DNA of 48,226 nt from Lachnospiraceae bacterium (GCA_014804365.1 JAAUZX010000089.1:1-48226); one strand, 5' to 3'; positions 29,768-39,398 are shown, numbered from the stretch's first letter. Notes: generated from the letters alone by a model not told the origin. Made by a program: numbers and translations.

Positions 29768-29937
29768 TAACTGTTCAGAAGGTGCTTACGCGAGATGTTT
29801 TTTGAGTGAAGTGTAAGCGTAAGCCACAGAAACCCCGAGGTAGACATACACGAATAGGATAGGACGGGCTTTTTCGTGACATTCCCGCAGTTAAAAACCT
29901 GCCGCAAGCAGCCACATGGCTCGTTGCTCGCGGGAAT
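29768..29937. other. 170-nt structured leader of the ABC exporter operon
   Basis: Begins with GTAACTGTTCAGAA, the exact reverse complement of the 3-prime 14 nt of the hairpins at 197 and 15941. Then GCTTACGC (29785-29792) pairs with GCGTAAGC (29818-29825), and ATTCCCGC (29881-29888) with GCGGGAAT (29930-29937) around AGCC/GGCT. It may be a leader RNA or a repeat element inserted in the minus orientation. The rest of 29553-29767 is AT-rich with no gene seen and no clean promoter found. Confidence 0.5.
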
Positions 29938-29964
29938 AAAATGTAATAAACAGGAGGATCAACT

Positions 29965-30666
29965 ATGGAAGCATTGGTTGAGATCCGGGATATGTGTAAG
30001 ATATACAATCCCGGTGAAAATGAGGTAAAGGCGCTGGATCATGTTAGTCTGACGATTCACGAGAGGGAATTCGTGGCAATCATCGGGCATTCCGGTTCCG
30101 GTAAATCTACTCTGATGAATATGCTGGGGTGTCTGGACGTGCCTACCAGCGGCAGTTATTACCTGCACGGGCATGATGTGGCGGGAATGTCGGACGATGA
30201 ATTGTCGGATATCCGCAATCAGGAGATCGGATTTATTTTTCAGGGATTTAATCTGATTCCGAGTCTGACGGCGCTTGAGAATGTGGAACTGCCGTTGATC
30301 TATCGGGGCGTCGGTAAAAGAGAGAGGACAGAGTTATCTGACAGGGCGCTTGACAAAGTGGGGTTAGAGAACCGTAAGGATCATAAGCCTTCAGAGATGT
30401 CAGGCGGACAACAACAGAGGGTTGCCATCGCCAGAGCCATAGCACAGGCACCGCCCATTATTCTGGCAGATGAACCTACCGGTAATCTTGACTCCGGTTC
30501 CACGAGAGAGATCATGGAAATTCTCAAAGGATTACATGAAGAAGGCAGAACTGTGATATTGATCACTCATGATAATGAGATCGCGGCACAGGCTAAGCGG
30601 GTCATTAAAATCATGGACGGCAAGATCGTGGAAGATTATATGAATGAGGTACAGCAGGCTGTCTGA
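29965..30666 (+). CDS. ABC exporter ATPase (MacB/LolD type)
   Basis: Powers a substrate exporter with the adaptor and permease downstream. About 233 residues. Walker [14 protein letters not shown]-loop [17 protein letters not shown], signature [13 protein letters not shown], Walker [16 protein letters not shown], and the H-switch LITHD are complete. AGGAGG precedes the ATG at 29965. First gene of a three-gene operon ending at 33639. The substrate is not known; such sets often export peptides or antimicrobials. Confidence 0.95.
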   Translation: MEALVEIRDMCKIYNPGENEVKALDHVSLTIHEREFVAIIGHSGSGKSTLMNMLGCLDVPTSGSYYLHGHDVAGMSDDELSDIRNQEIGFIFQGFNLIPSLTALENVELPLIYRGVGKRERTELSDRALDKVGLENRKDHKPSEMSGGQQQRVAIARAIAQAPPIILADEPTGNLDSGSTREIMEILKGLHEEGRTVILITHDNEIAAQAKRVIKIMDGKIVEDYMNEVQQAV

Positions 30667-30847
30667 AAAGAACGCAAGAATCGGTAGTGAGAGCTTATAT
30701 CTGCGAAAAAGATTCAGATGGACAGTAGGAAGCAGAGAGAACCAACAGAACTGCCAAGACGATAGAAAAAACGATGGAGCATGAAGGCCTGATATAGGAA
30801 TGGCAGAAGAAATAAAATCTGAAAAGAAGGAGCAGGAAGGAACAGAA

Positions 30848-32386
30848 ATGAAAGAAGAATTGAAAACAGCAGACTCCGTTAAAAACAATGTAAACACGGT
30901 AAACACTGCGGAGACGGGGAATCAGACGGAACAGGAAGGCAAGAAGCATAAAGCGAAGAAAGAGAAAGCGCCGAAGACACCTATGGATAAGAAGAAAAAG
31001 AAGAAGATCATAAGACGCTGCGTTATTGGTGGTGTGGCAGCGGTGATCGTCCTTTTTATAGTCAGCAATTCCATTGCGGCCAAGAATGCGGGCGCCATTG
31101 TATACACTACTACGGCGACAGTGGAAAATATAGAGCAGACGTTAAATACCAGCGGCACAGTCAAGAGTGAGGAGACGAAAACCTATTTTGCGCCGGTGGC
31201 TGTGCAGATTGGTTCGGTAGACGTGGCGGCAGGAGACAGCGTGAAAAAGGGAGACAGCCTTATTAAGTATGATGCGGATGCGTTGGAAGAGGCGAAGCAG
31301 ATTGCAGAGTTGAAGCTGCAGGCTAACGAGGGTGGTTACGAAAGCTCCATTCATAAAGATAATAAGTACATAGCGGAGCTGGGAGAGGCTAACGTGAATC
31401 TGGCGGTGCTGGAGCAGCAGATCGAAGACAGTGAGAACTATGTCAAGGAGCTGCAGCAGAAGATCAATGATAAGAAGACATGGCTTGCGCATGAGGGCAC
31501 GTTGCTGCAGGTATCGCTGTTAGACTGGTCGGACAGACCGGATTCGGAGGAGTATCTGAATCTGCAGAAGCTGATACAGTTCAACAGCTATGAGCAGCAG
31601 AACAACAAGGATATCCTTGCATGGCAGAAGGAAGTAGACATCTATGAAGAAAAAATCGCTGCCTATAAGGAATACCGTTCTGAAATGAAATCGCAGAAGA
31701 GCAGTTCCGAGGGCGGTTACATGGACAGTGGCAGTAGAAGCCAGCTGGAGGCCAATACGCAGATGGAGCGGATTAACGGCCAGGAGACGTTACGTGATAT
31801 TCAAGAGGTAGAGAACGGTATCCTTGCTGATTTCGACGGTGTTGTCACTGAGATGGAGGCTGTGGAAGGTGCGATCCCGCAGGAGGGAACGAAGTTAATC
31901 ACGGTGGAGAGCACGGAGAATGTTAAGGTGGAGATTACCGTGTCCAAATATGATCTGGAGAAAATACAGATCGGACAGACGGCCTCTATCGATATCGCGA
32001 ATAAGAAGTATGAAGGTAAAGTGACCAAGATCAACCGTATGGCGACCACCAATGCCAGCGGTGCAGCGGTAGTAGGTGCGGAGATTGAAATTGAAAATCC
32101 GGATTCGGAGATTTATCTGGGGGTAGAGGCCAGAGTGGAGATCAATACGGCATCCGTGCCGGGTGCGGTAGCAGTGCCTGTTGAGGTCATCAATACGGAT
32201 AAGGACGGAGATTTTGTATTCGTGGCGGAGAACGGTGTGGCGGTGAAGAAACGCATTACGACAGGAATTTCTTCAGACAGCTACAGCGAGATCAAGGAAG
32301 GTCTGTCAGAAGGAGAAACGATCATTGTGACAACAGGGCAGGAACTGGAGGAAGGTGCGCCGGTGACTGCAATCCCGCAGCAATAG
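30848..32386 (+). CDS. Efflux periplasmic-adaptor-type (HlyD/MacA-like) subunit
   Basis: About 512 residues. An acidic/basic cytoplasmic N-terminus precedes one membrane segment (about residues 55-80, CVIGGVAAVIVLFIVSNSIAA). Outside it has the split lipoyl-like domain (FAPVAVQIGSVDVAAGDSVKKGDSLIKYD), a coiled coil (about residues 150-300), and the beta-barrel and proximal part with VAVPVEVINTDKDGDFVFVAENGVAVKKRI. The start is uncertain: an ATG at 30800 is in frame, but AGGAAGG at 30834-30840 suits 30848. The gap from 30667 holds no other gene. Confidence 0.9.
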   Translation: MKEELKTADSVKNNVNTVNTAETGNQTEQEGKKHKAKKEKAPKTPMDKKKKKKIIRRCVIGGVAAVIVLFIVSNSIAAKNAGAIVYTTTATVENIEQTLNTSGTVKSEETKTYFAPVAVQIGSVDVAAGDSVKKGDSLIKYDADALEEAKQIAELKLQANEGGYESSIHKDNKYIAELGEANVNLAVLEQQIEDSENYVKELQQKINDKKTWLAHEGTLLQVSLLDWSDRPDSEEYLNLQKLIQFNSYEQQNNKDILAWQKEVDIYEEKIAAYKEYRSEMKSQKSSSEGGYMDSGSRSQLEANTQMERINGQETLRDIQEVENGILADFDGVVTEMEAVEGAIPQEGTKLITVESTENVKVEITVSKYDLEKIQIGQTASIDIANKKYEGKVTKINRMATTNASGAAVVGAEIEIENPDSEIYLGVEARVEINTASVPGAVAVPVEVINTDKDGDFVFVAENGVAVKKRITTGISSDSYSEIKEGLSEGETIIVTTGQELEEGAPVTAIPQQ

Positions 32387-32418
32387 AAAGAGATGAGGGA
32401 AAGGGACAGGTTGGTACA

Positions 32419-33639
32419 ATGGCACAAATATGGGAATATATTAAAATTGCTCTTTTGAATATAAAGAACAATAAGGGAAGGTCCGTTCTTACCATGCTGG
32501 GCATTATCATCGGTATTGCTTCCGTGATTCTGATTATATCCATCGGTAACGGAATGAGAAGCCAGATCAACGGCGAGCTGGACAGCATGGCAGGCGGACA
32601 GGTAGCGCTCTATACCAATGATTCCGTGGAAGGCAATGACGTGACCTTTACGGATGAAGATTTTGAACTGATTGAAGAGAAAGTAGAACATGTCAAGGGC
32701 GTTACGCCGCAGTATTCGATGTGGGCGAATGCGGAAGGACGCAAAGGTAATTTTGAAGCGTTGGTATATGCGGGTAATGAAGCGCTGCAATACTGCGTGG
32801 CGAAGGAGCCGATTGCGAAGGGAAGATACTTTACGGAAAGTGATTATCTTGGAGGCAATAAGGTGTGCGTTATTAACGAGACCAGCGCCAGAATGCTCTT
32901 CGGCACAACGGATGTGATCGGAATGAATTTCGATGTGACGATCTACAATGTGACGCAGGAGATGTCCATTGTGGGAGTCAGAGAAGACAGTAAATCTACG
33001 ATGCTCTCCGCACTGAACGGCAGCGGTTATCTGCAGGTGGAAATGCCGATCTCCACGCTGGGATCGAGTTACGGATTCTGGGTGGAAGATTTCCAACAGT
33101 TCTATATTGTGGGAGAGAGCGCTGAGTATTCAACGCAGGTGGCGGGAGATTCTCTGCGTCTGATGGAAAATAAGCATAATGTGCGCGGAGAAAACAAGAT
33201 CATGATGGAGAGCTTCGCGGATGCGCAGTCGCAGATCGACAGTATCTTGAGCGTGATTACGGTCTTTATCTCGTTCGTAGCAGCGATCTCACTTCTGGTA
33301 GGCGGAATCGGCGTTATGAATATCATGCTTGTGTCCGTGACGGAGCGCACGAGAGAGATCGGTATCCGCAAGTCGCTGGGTGCAAGGACGAATTCTATTC
33401 TTTTACAGTTTCTGGCGGAGGCCGGTATCATTACACTGATCGGCGGATTGATCGGCATAGGACTGGGCAGCCTGGGAGCAGTGGGAGTCTGCAGCATTAT
33501 GGGATTTCAGGCGCAGGTGAAAGTGACTACGGTGTTGTTTGCGGCGATCTTTTCCTCGGCGGTGGGTATTTTCTTCGGAATCTATCCGGCCAAGAAAGCA
33601 GCGAAGTTGAGTCCGATCGAGGCGCTGAGGCATGAGTAA
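32419..33639 (+). CDS. MacB/FtsX-type ABC permease
   Basis: Membrane subunit of the exporter. About 406 residues. First helix GRSVLTMLGIIIGIASVILIISIG, a large extracellular MacB-type domain (about 50-270), then three C-terminal helices near SVITVFISFVAAISLLVGGIG, AEAGIITLIGGLIGIGLGSLG and TTVLFAAIFSSAVGIFFGIYPA, with the typical ending KKAAKLSPIEALRHE. It starts 32 bases after the adaptor. A very large hairpin ends the operon. Confidence 0.94.
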   Translation: MAQIWEYIKIALLNIKNNKGRSVLTMLGIIIGIASVILIISIGNGMRSQINGELDSMAGGQVALYTNDSVEGNDVTFTDEDFELIEEKVEHVKGVTPQYSMWANAEGRKGNFEALVYAGNEALQYCVAKEPIAKGRYFTESDYLGGNKVCVINETSARMLFGTTDVIGMNFDVTIYNVTQEMSIVGVREDSKSTMLSALNGSGYLQVEMPISTLGSSYGFWVEDFQQFYIVGESAEYSTQVAGDSLRLMENKHNVRGENKIMMESFADAQSQIDSILSVITVFISFVAAISLLVGGIGVMNIMLVSVTERTREIGIRKSLGARTNSILLQFLAEAGIITLIGGLIGIGLGSLGAVGVCSIMGFQAQVKVTTVLFAAIFSSAVGIFFGIYPAKKAAKLSPIEALRHE

Positions 33640-33662
33640 GGTATAAGGGCATTATGCATAAT

Positions 33663-33777
33663 AAAACCCTCAAGTGGCTGCGGAAAATGGATTTTTTAAA
33701 TGTTTCAGTGGTACATGGTAAGATGTTGAATGAAACATTAAGAAAATCTTTTTCTCCGCAGGATACTTGAGGGTTTT
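33663..33777. terminator. Giant 115-nt nested hairpin between convergent genes
   Basis: AAAACCCTCAAGT (33663-33675) pairs with ACTTGAGGGTTTT (33765-33777); CTGCGGA (33678-33684) with TCCGCAG (33755-33761); ATGTTTCA (33700-33707) with TGAAACAT (33731-33738). T-rich ends on both strands suggest a bidirectional terminator. The size is well beyond the usual, so a decayed inverted-repeat element is also possible. Confidence 0.75.
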
Positions 33778-33802
33778 TATGTAGTCAGCCTTGTTACATA
33801 GT

Positions 33803-35302
33803 TTAGGAATCAGAGTTTTTAATGACTACATTCACATCATCTAACCCTGATACATTCACATTGCGATTAACTTTCGCATCATAGGTATCTGCTTTGATGA
33901 TCTCGGAGAGATCGATACCGGTTGCTTCCTTCATGCTTTCAAATAATTTCGCCATAACTACGGGCACATTGCCGGCAACCTGATTGACACCGGTGCTGTC
34001 GCCTTCTCCGCCGCCGATAATAGTGATCTTGTCGATCTGGCCTAACGGCTCAGCAATCTTCGCTGCAATGTCCGGCAGTACCTTGATCATCATCTCGGCT
34101 ACGGCCGCCTTATTGTATTTCGCGTAAGCTTCTGCTTTTCGCTCCATGGCTTCCGCCTCTGCGATACCTTTAGCCTGAATCGCCGACGCTTCCGCTTCAC
34201 CCACGGCACGTATACCTTCCGCTTCCTGCTCTTTGGAGAAACGGTCTGCCTCCGCCTGTGCTTTTCTTGCTTCCGCCTCGCGCTGTGCCTCGAACTGCTT
34301 CGCTTCCGCCTCCTTCTGTCTCTGGTAGAGGGCAGCGTCCGCTTTCTGCTGGGCGGCATATTTATCCGCATCCGCCTGCTTCTTGACTTCCGCTTCCAGT
34401 GCCCGCTCCTTGACGGCAACCTGTTTTTGTTTTAGTTCGATTTCACGTTCCTGCCTTGCGATATCCGCATTTGCCGTAGTTACCTCGATGGTCTTACGCT
34501 GTTCCTCTTTCTGAATCTCGTAAGCAGCGTCCGCCATAGCTTTCTTAGTGTCGGATTCCTGCTGTAATTCGGATTTCTTAATCGCCAGTTCGTTCTGTTT
34601 CTTAGCGATTTCGGTCTGCGCAGCAACAGCCGCGTCGTTGGATTCTTTATCCGCAGCGGCCTGCGCTACCTTGATATCTCTTTCGCTCTCGGCCCTTGCG
34701 ATGGCAGCAGTCTTTTTGATCTTAACAATATTATCGATACCCAGATTCTCGATGACATCGTTGCCGTCCACGAAGTTCTGTACGTTGAAGCTGACGATAT
34801 CAAGTCCCATCGCCGCCAGATCCGGCTCGGCATTTTCTTTTACCAGATTCGCGAATTTCTGCCGGTCGGAGACCATTTCCTCTAACCGCATCTTACCTAC
34901 GATCTCACGTACATTACCTTCCAGAACCTCTCTGGCAACGCCTGCGATGTACTCCGTATTCTTATTTAAGAAGTTCTCGGCGGCGAGACGCAGTCTGTCC
35001 GCTTCACTGCTGATCTTGATGTTGACGGTAGCATCCACATTGATGTTGATGTAGTCCGCTGTCGGAACCGCATTGCTGGTCTTGACATCAATCGGGATCA
35101 GCCTCAGGTTCAGCTTATCCAGTCGTTCGAAGAACGGAATGCGTATGCTCGCTTTACCGATGACAATTTTGGATTTCTTCTTGAAACCGGAAATGATGTA
35201 CGCCATGTCCGGCGGTGCTTTTACATACCCGATGGCCATGAATAAGATGAACAGAACCACCAGTATGATGATTATTATTGCGGGTAACCCTATTACTTTC
35301 AT
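33803..35302 (-). CDS. Flotillin-like SPFH protein
   Basis: Scaffolds membrane microdomains. About 499 residues: one N-terminal membrane segment (LPAIIIIILVVLFILFMAIG), an SPFH domain (about 30-200), then a long Ala/Glu/Lys-rich coiled coil (about 205-400), and a C-terminal flotillin segment with VAEMMIKVLPDIAAKIAEPLGQIDKITIIGG. The minus-strand ribosome site is AGGAGGGG just before the ATG. It lies downstream of the two-component genes on the same strand with a 205-base gap; whether it shares their transcript is unclear. The 35303-35507 gap shows no clear promoter to me. Confidence 0.93.
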   Translation of the reverse strand: MKVIGLPAIIIIILVVLFILFMAIGYVKAPPDMAYIISGFKKKSKIVIGKASIRIPFFERLDKLNLRLIPIDVKTSNAVPTADYININVDATVNIKISSEADRLRLAAENFLNKNTEYIAGVAREVLEGNVREIVGKMRLEEMVSDRQKFANLVKENAEPDLAAMGLDIVSFNVQNFVDGNDVIENLGIDNIVKIKKTAAIARAESERDIKVAQAAADKESNDAAVAAQTEIAKKQNELAIKKSELQQESDTKKAMADAAYEIQKEEQRKTIEVTTANADIARQEREIELKQKQVAVKERALEAEVKKQADADKYAAQQKADAALYQRQKEAEAKQFEAQREAEARKAQAEADRFSKEQEAEGIRAVGEAEASAIQAKGIAEAEAMERKAEAYAKYNKAAVAEMMIKVLPDIAAKIAEPLGQIDKITIIGGGEGDSTGVNQVAGNVPVVMAKLFESMKEATGIDLSEIIKADTYDAKVNRNVNVSGLDDVNVVIKNSDS

Positions 35303-35507
35303 TGTAATCCCCTCCTGTATAATTTTACGGCATCATACTGCACAAGCAGCGAAAGAGCTGTTGTTGCGCGATAGACCGCTTACACATACAGTATATCTTA
35401 TTCCGGGGTAAATTGATATAGAAATCCACAGAAAATTTGACAGAAAAAGACAAAAAAGGTAGGGTTCGCAGATAACTTTTAAACTGTAACAATGCGAGTT
35501 TTACCGT

Positions 35508-36803
35508 TCACAGCACCACTGTAAAACAACTGCCTCCGCCCACCGCGTCACTCACCTGAATATTTCCACCATGAGCCTTCACGATCTCATAAGCAATCGA
35601 TAATCCCAGCCCGAAGTGATCCTTCGTGCTTCGGGATTTCTCTACACGATAAAATCGGTCAAAGATTTTCTTCTTATCTTCATCTGAGATACCAATGCCA
35701 GTGTCTGAAACAGATATATGAAAGCGCTCTTTGTGTTTCGAGACTGCCAGAGTGATCTTGCCGTGCTCCGGCGTATAACTGATGGCATTATGTATCAGAA
35801 TGGAAATGACCTGGCTGATGCGTTCCGGATCTGCCTGGCATACAGGCAGTGCGCCTTCCGGAAGTTCTATGGACAGGGAAATGGATTTTTCCTGTGCCAG
35901 CGGCTGAAAGGCTTCGTAGGAGTTCATGAGTAACGTATCCAGTTCCGTAGGCTCCATTCGGATGGGGAAACGCTGGTTATCAGATTGGGAGAGGGTAAGC
36001 ATGTCGCTCACAAGGGAGGACACACGCAGACCTTCCTGACAGATAGTTTTCAGGAAACCGTCCCGACGTTCCGGCGGAGCGCTTTTACAGCATTCGGCAG
36101 CGGACAGAATCACGGATAGGGGGGTGCGGAGTTCATGGGAAGCAGAAGCAATAAAAAGCGCCTGCTTTTTCTGGTTTTCTACGATGGGTTTCAACAGTTT
36201 TCCGGTGAAAAACCAAGAGAAAATGCCCAGAAGCAGTACAGCCGCGACATCGATCAGCAAAAAGCGCAGACGTTGTTCCCGTATTTGGTTTTCTAAATTC
36301 AGCAGGGAGGATAGAACGATGACCTCCAGAGTGGAATCAGGGCTGCCCATACTGATCACACTTCCGTAATATTTGGTTTCCGTGGAAGGGGAAGTAAATT
36401 CATATTCGCAATGCGTGATCGTGGTGAAAACGCCTGTACGTGTGGAAACTTCAAGGTCGGATTGATTGGCGTAAGCGTCGCGGCTCTCCTGAAGAAGGAG
36501 GTCTCTGGAAGTGTTTTCTTTCGAATCATTTAACTGATTAAAAAGAAACGGCGTTCCGTTATCCAGCACAAAGAAGAGATAGTTGCCCTGCGCTTCCATT
36601 TTGGACAGCCATTCCATAGAGATAACGGTCTGTTGTTCAAGATTAGTGGAAATCGTGTTTATATCATTTTTAAACGCCTGGAACTGATTCCTGTACAGTC
36701 CTGTTTCCGATACATATAAATAAAAGAAGGACATGATGATCATGATAATAGCGGTGATTCCCGTGCACAGCAACGTCAGCCGCAGATGTACTTTCTGAAA
36801 CAT
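35508..36803 (-). CDS. Membrane sensor histidine kinase
   Basis: About 431 residues. An N-terminal membrane segment (near residues 8-30), an extracellular sensor loop of ~140 residues, a second segment (near 185-205, FLLIDVAAVLLLGIFSWFFTG), the HisKA box ASHELRTPLSVILSAAE, and the HATPase N (HNAISYTP), G1 (DTGIGISDEDKKKIFDRFYRVE) and G2 (HFGLGLSIAYEIV) boxes. All appear intact. The ribosome site GGAGG precedes the ATG. It lies 71 bases after the response-regulator gene and is its likely partner. The signal is unknown. Confidence 0.94.
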   Translation of the reverse strand: MFQKVHLRLTLLCTGITAIIMIIMSFFYLYVSETGLYRNQFQAFKNDINTISTNLEQQTVISMEWLSKMEAQGNYLFFVLDNGTPFLFNQLNDSKENTSRDLLLQESRDAYANQSDLEVSTRTGVFTTITHCEYEFTSPSTETKYYGSVISMGSPDSTLEVIVLSSLLNLENQIREQRLRFLLIDVAAVLLLGIFSWFFTGKLLKPIVENQKKQALFIASASHELRTPLSVILSAAECCKSAPPERRDGFLKTICQEGLRVSSLVSDMLTLSQSDNQRFPIRMEPTELDTLLMNSYEAFQPLAQEKSISLSIELPEGALPVCQADPERISQVISILIHNAISYTPEHGKITLAVSKHKERFHISVSDTGIGISDEDKKKIFDRFYRVEKSRSTKDHFGLGLSIAYEIVKAHGGNIQVSDAVGGGSCFTVVL

Positions 36804-36874
36804 GGTGCCCTCCTTCGTGTCATAATATTATGCATCTTGTTCACAGCCGTGGTTTCTATGGTCTTATTGCAACT

Positions 36875-37549
36875 TCATGTGCTTTGTAAACAATACCCGA
36901 CACCCCGTATCGTTTTGATCTGCAGGGCGCTCCCCGTGATTTGAAGCCTTCTGCGCAGAAAGTGGATATAGTTATCCAGATTGCCTTCTTCCACGTCGCT
37001 GTCAGGGCCCCAGACTTTTAAGAGGATCGTAGTTCTTTGCAGGGTTTTCCCGATAGAGTGTACGAAGATCTCCATAAGCGCCGCTTCTTTCTTGGATAGT
37101 GTGCAGCTTCCCGACGGACCGGTGAGGATACATTCCGATGCCTGCCACGAGATATCTGCAACAGAGAAAGTGTCGTTGACCGTGAGGGTGTGAGGCCTTC
37201 TGGTGACACAGCGGATGCGGGCCATCAGTTCCTCGAAGGCAAAAGGTTTTACGAGGTAATCATCGGCACCCAGATCCAGTCCTGTTACTTTGTCAGAGAG
37301 TGTGCCCAGAGCGGTGATGAGAATGACAGGAGTAGAGATGCCTTTACAGCGAAGTGATGTCAGGACGTCGGTGCCTTCCATGCCTGGAAGCATTCTGTCA
37401 AGCAGGATCACGTCGTATATATTCTGTTCCCCATAGAAAAGAGCCTCTTCCCCATCAAAGCAGGAATCTACGGTGAAATGTTCTGTTTCCAGTTGGTAAG
37501 TCAATGTATCATTCAGATGTCGGTCGTCTTCTGCGAGTAGGATTCTCAT
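36875..37549 (-). CDS. OmpR-family response regulator
   Basis: DNA-binding output of the neighbouring kinase. About 224 residues: receiver domain with acidic pair LLAEDDRH, phosphoacceptor Asp in YDVILLDRMLPGMEG, Thr in ILITALG and Lys in DDYLVKPF; C-terminal winged helix with LSKKEAALMEIFVHSIGKTLQRTTILLKVWG and RRRLQITGSALQIKTIRGVGYCL. The ATG at 37549 follows a GAAAGGAC site. Direct repeats upstream (37607-37626) may be its own binding site. Confidence 0.95.
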   Translation of the reverse strand: MRILLAEDDRHLNDTLTYQLETEHFTVDSCFDGEEALFYGEQNIYDVILLDRMLPGMEGTDVLTSLRCKGISTPVILITALGTLSDKVTGLDLGADDYLVKPFAFEELMARIRCVTRRPHTLTVNDTFSVADISWQASECILTGPSGSCTLSKKEAALMEIFVHSIGKTLQRTTILLKVWGPDSDVEEGNLDNYIHFLRRRLQITGSALQIKTIRGVGYCLQST

Positions 37550-37568
37550 GGGCGTGTCCTTTCGTAGT

Positions 37569-37626
37569 ATTATACGGGTAATTGCTTGACAGACTTCGAG
37601 TTCGCGAAACGAATCTCGTAAACGAA
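37569..37626 (-). promoter_or_regulatory. Two-component promoter with 13-bp spaced direct repeats
   Basis: On the minus strand TATAAT (complement of 37569-37574) is the -10. No good -35 is seen; instead TTCGTTT occurs twice, 13 bases apart (complements of 37607-37613 and 37620-37626), upstream of where the -35 would lie, where an OmpR-type activator could bind. Autoregulation is inferred. Confidence 0.35.
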
Positions 37627-37737
37627 CTGGTTTGATTTTTATTTTACCATAAGAATCTATATTTAATCTCTAAAAAAATGAGAAAAGTAGATACAATAGA
37701 TATTTGGAAATAAACTATGCAATATATAGACAAAGTG

Positions 37738-37746
37738 TGTTATAAT
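37738..37746 (+). promoter_or_regulatory. Extended -10 promoter of the AT-rich island
   Basis: TG at 37738-37739, one base, then TATAAT at 37741-37746, a consensus extended -10; no good -35 is seen. It lies about 60 bases before the gene at 37811. Confidence 0.55.
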
Positions 37747-37810
37747 TCTATTAATCTTATAGTTTTTTCAATAATACTAATTATGTATTAAATTGGGGAG
37801 GAAGTGCATT

Positions 37811-38356
37811 ATGAAAACAATATTGTTTTCAGGCACCCATGGTGTTGGAAAAGGTTTCTTTTTAGGTAAGATAAAAGAATATATGAAACACTACAATGTA
37901 TATTCGGCCAGTGCATTAATTGAGAAATATAAAGCTTCAACAGATGCTGGATATAAGAGAGTCAGCAATGTGAATAGTAATCAAGATACCTTGATTCGGG
38001 CGATAAAAGAAGTAAAAAGCGGTAGTGATAAAGACTTAATTCTTGATGGGCATATATGTGTTTTTAATAAGGAAGGAAAAGTAGAGCGTATCCCAGAATA
38101 CTTTTTTGATGAAGCACAGATAACGGGAATTGTACTTTTGCAAGATGATCCTAAAGTGATTTGCGATAGGATAAATCAAAGAGATACATATAAAATGAGC
38201 ATACTGGATATAGAACTTATGCAAGATGAAGAACAAAAATATGTAAAAGAATTAGAAACAAAATTTCAGATAAGGTATGCGATAATAACACATGAATGTA
38301 CAGGAAAGCAATTTGGAGAGATATTAAGGAAAATTGGAGGAGAATGTTGTGAATAA
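37811..38356 (+). CDS. P-loop nucleotide-kinase-like protein
   Basis: About 181 residues. MKTILFSGTHGVGKGFF has the GxxGxGKG type Walker A of adenylate-kinase-like enzymes (Gly after the Lys rather than Ser/Thr). LILDGH is a Walker B-like strand and CDRINQRDTYKMS resembles a lid with Arg residues. The substrate is unknown; a phosphotransferase on a nucleoside or similar small molecule, or an NTP-dependent switch, is possible. The start with GGGGAGG before it (37796-37802) is preferred over the upstream ATG at 37793. It overlaps the next gene by 8 bases, so the two are translationally coupled. The base composition is distinctly AT-rich compared with its neighbours. Confidence 0.75.
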   Translation: MKTILFSGTHGVGKGFFLGKIKEYMKHYNVYSASALIEKYKASTDAGYKRVSNVNSNQDTLIRAIKEVKSGSDKDLILDGHICVFNKEGKVERIPEYFFDEAQITGIVLLQDDPKVICDRINQRDTYKMSILDIELMQDEEQKYVKELETKFQIRYAIITHECTGKQFGEILRKIGGECCE

Positions 38357-39398
38357 TATTGTGCATAAATTATTTGAAGAAATAGATTTACAAGACTCTT
38401 TTTTTCAGTCATTGCGAGATGATTATCCGGGATTTGATGATTGGTTTAGAAAAAAGAGTAGACAAGATGCATTTGTACAGTACGAGAATCATAAGATTAT
38501 TGGCTTTTTATATTTAAAAGTAGAGAAACAGCTTGTCGATGATGTAACCCCTAATATTTGTGCAAATAAAATTTTAAAAGTAGGGACATTTAAAATTGAG
38601 GCACATGGTACTAAGATGGGAGAACAGTTCATCAAAATAATTATGGATTATGCAGCAAATGAGAATGTAGATGTTTGTTATGTCACAATCTATGAAAAAC
38701 ATAAATCGCTTATTGACTTAGTTCAACAGTTCGGATTCGAATTTTATGGTGTAAAGGGGGAGGGTAAATTTCAAGAAAATGTGTATTTAAAGCAGATGAA
38801 GAGAATTACTGGTGACATTAATATAGACTTTCCGCTTATTGATATTAGTAATGCAAAGAAATATTTGCTAAGTATCTACCCTAAATATCATTCTATTATG
38901 TTTCCAGATTCTATTTTAACGACTGAGAATAAGAATATAATTACAGATGTATCATATACGAATTCTATCCATAAGATATATGTATGTACGATGGAACAAG
39001 TGGACGAATTAAAGTATGGAGATATTGTAGTTCTTTACAGAACAGCGGAGAACGGAAGAAGTGCAGAATATTCTGCTGTTGCAACGTCTGTTTGTGTTGT
39101 AGAAGATGTGAAAAAGCAGAATGAATTTAGTTCTTTTGATGACTTTTATAAATATGCAAGCAAATATAGTGTATTTGATCAACGTGACTTACATTATTGG
39201 TATAATAAAGGTGGTTGTAAGGCTATAAAAATGACCTATAATGCAGCGATGAAAAAGAGAATAGTGCGACATGATTTAATTGAACAAATTGGTTTGGAAC
39301 GGAGTAAATATTGGGGATTTTTTGAATTGACAGATGAACAATTTCAAAAAATAGTTCGAATGGGAAATGTCAATAAAACATTGATAAATAAGAACTGA
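38349..39398 (+). CDS. GNAT acetyltransferase with PUA/ASCH-like C-terminal domain
   Basis: About 349 residues. Residues about 1-155 resemble a GNAT domain: FVQYENHKIIGFLYLKVE, KVGTFKIEAHGTKMGEQFIKIIMDYA (acetyl-CoA pyrophosphate loop region) and YVTIYEKHKSLIDLVQQFGFEFYG. The C-terminal half (about 165-345) has a small beta-barrel with YVCTMEQVDELKYGDIVVLYRT, which I read as ASCH/PUA-like, less surely. Start GTG 38349 with GGAGGAGA at 38336-38343 is preferred over TTG 38334. It overlaps the P-loop gene and precedes an ASCH gene, so an RNA- or nucleotide-linked acetylation module is plausible. Confidence 0.68.
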   Translation: MNNIVHKLFEEIDLQDSFFQSLRDDYPGFDDWFRKKSRQDAFVQYENHKIIGFLYLKVEKQLVDDVTPNICANKILKVGTFKIEAHGTKMGEQFIKIIMDYAANENVDVCYVTIYEKHKSLIDLVQQFGFEFYGVKGEGKFQENVYLKQMKRITGDINIDFPLIDISNAKKYLLSIYPKYHSIMFPDSILTTENKNIITDVSYTNSIHKIYVCTMEQVDELKYGDIVVLYRTAENGRSAEYSAVATSVCVVEDVKKQNEFSSFDDFYKYASKYSVFDQRDLHYWYNKGGCKAIKMTYNAAMKKRIVRHDLIEQIGLERSKYWGFFELTDEQFQKIVRMGNVNKTLINKN

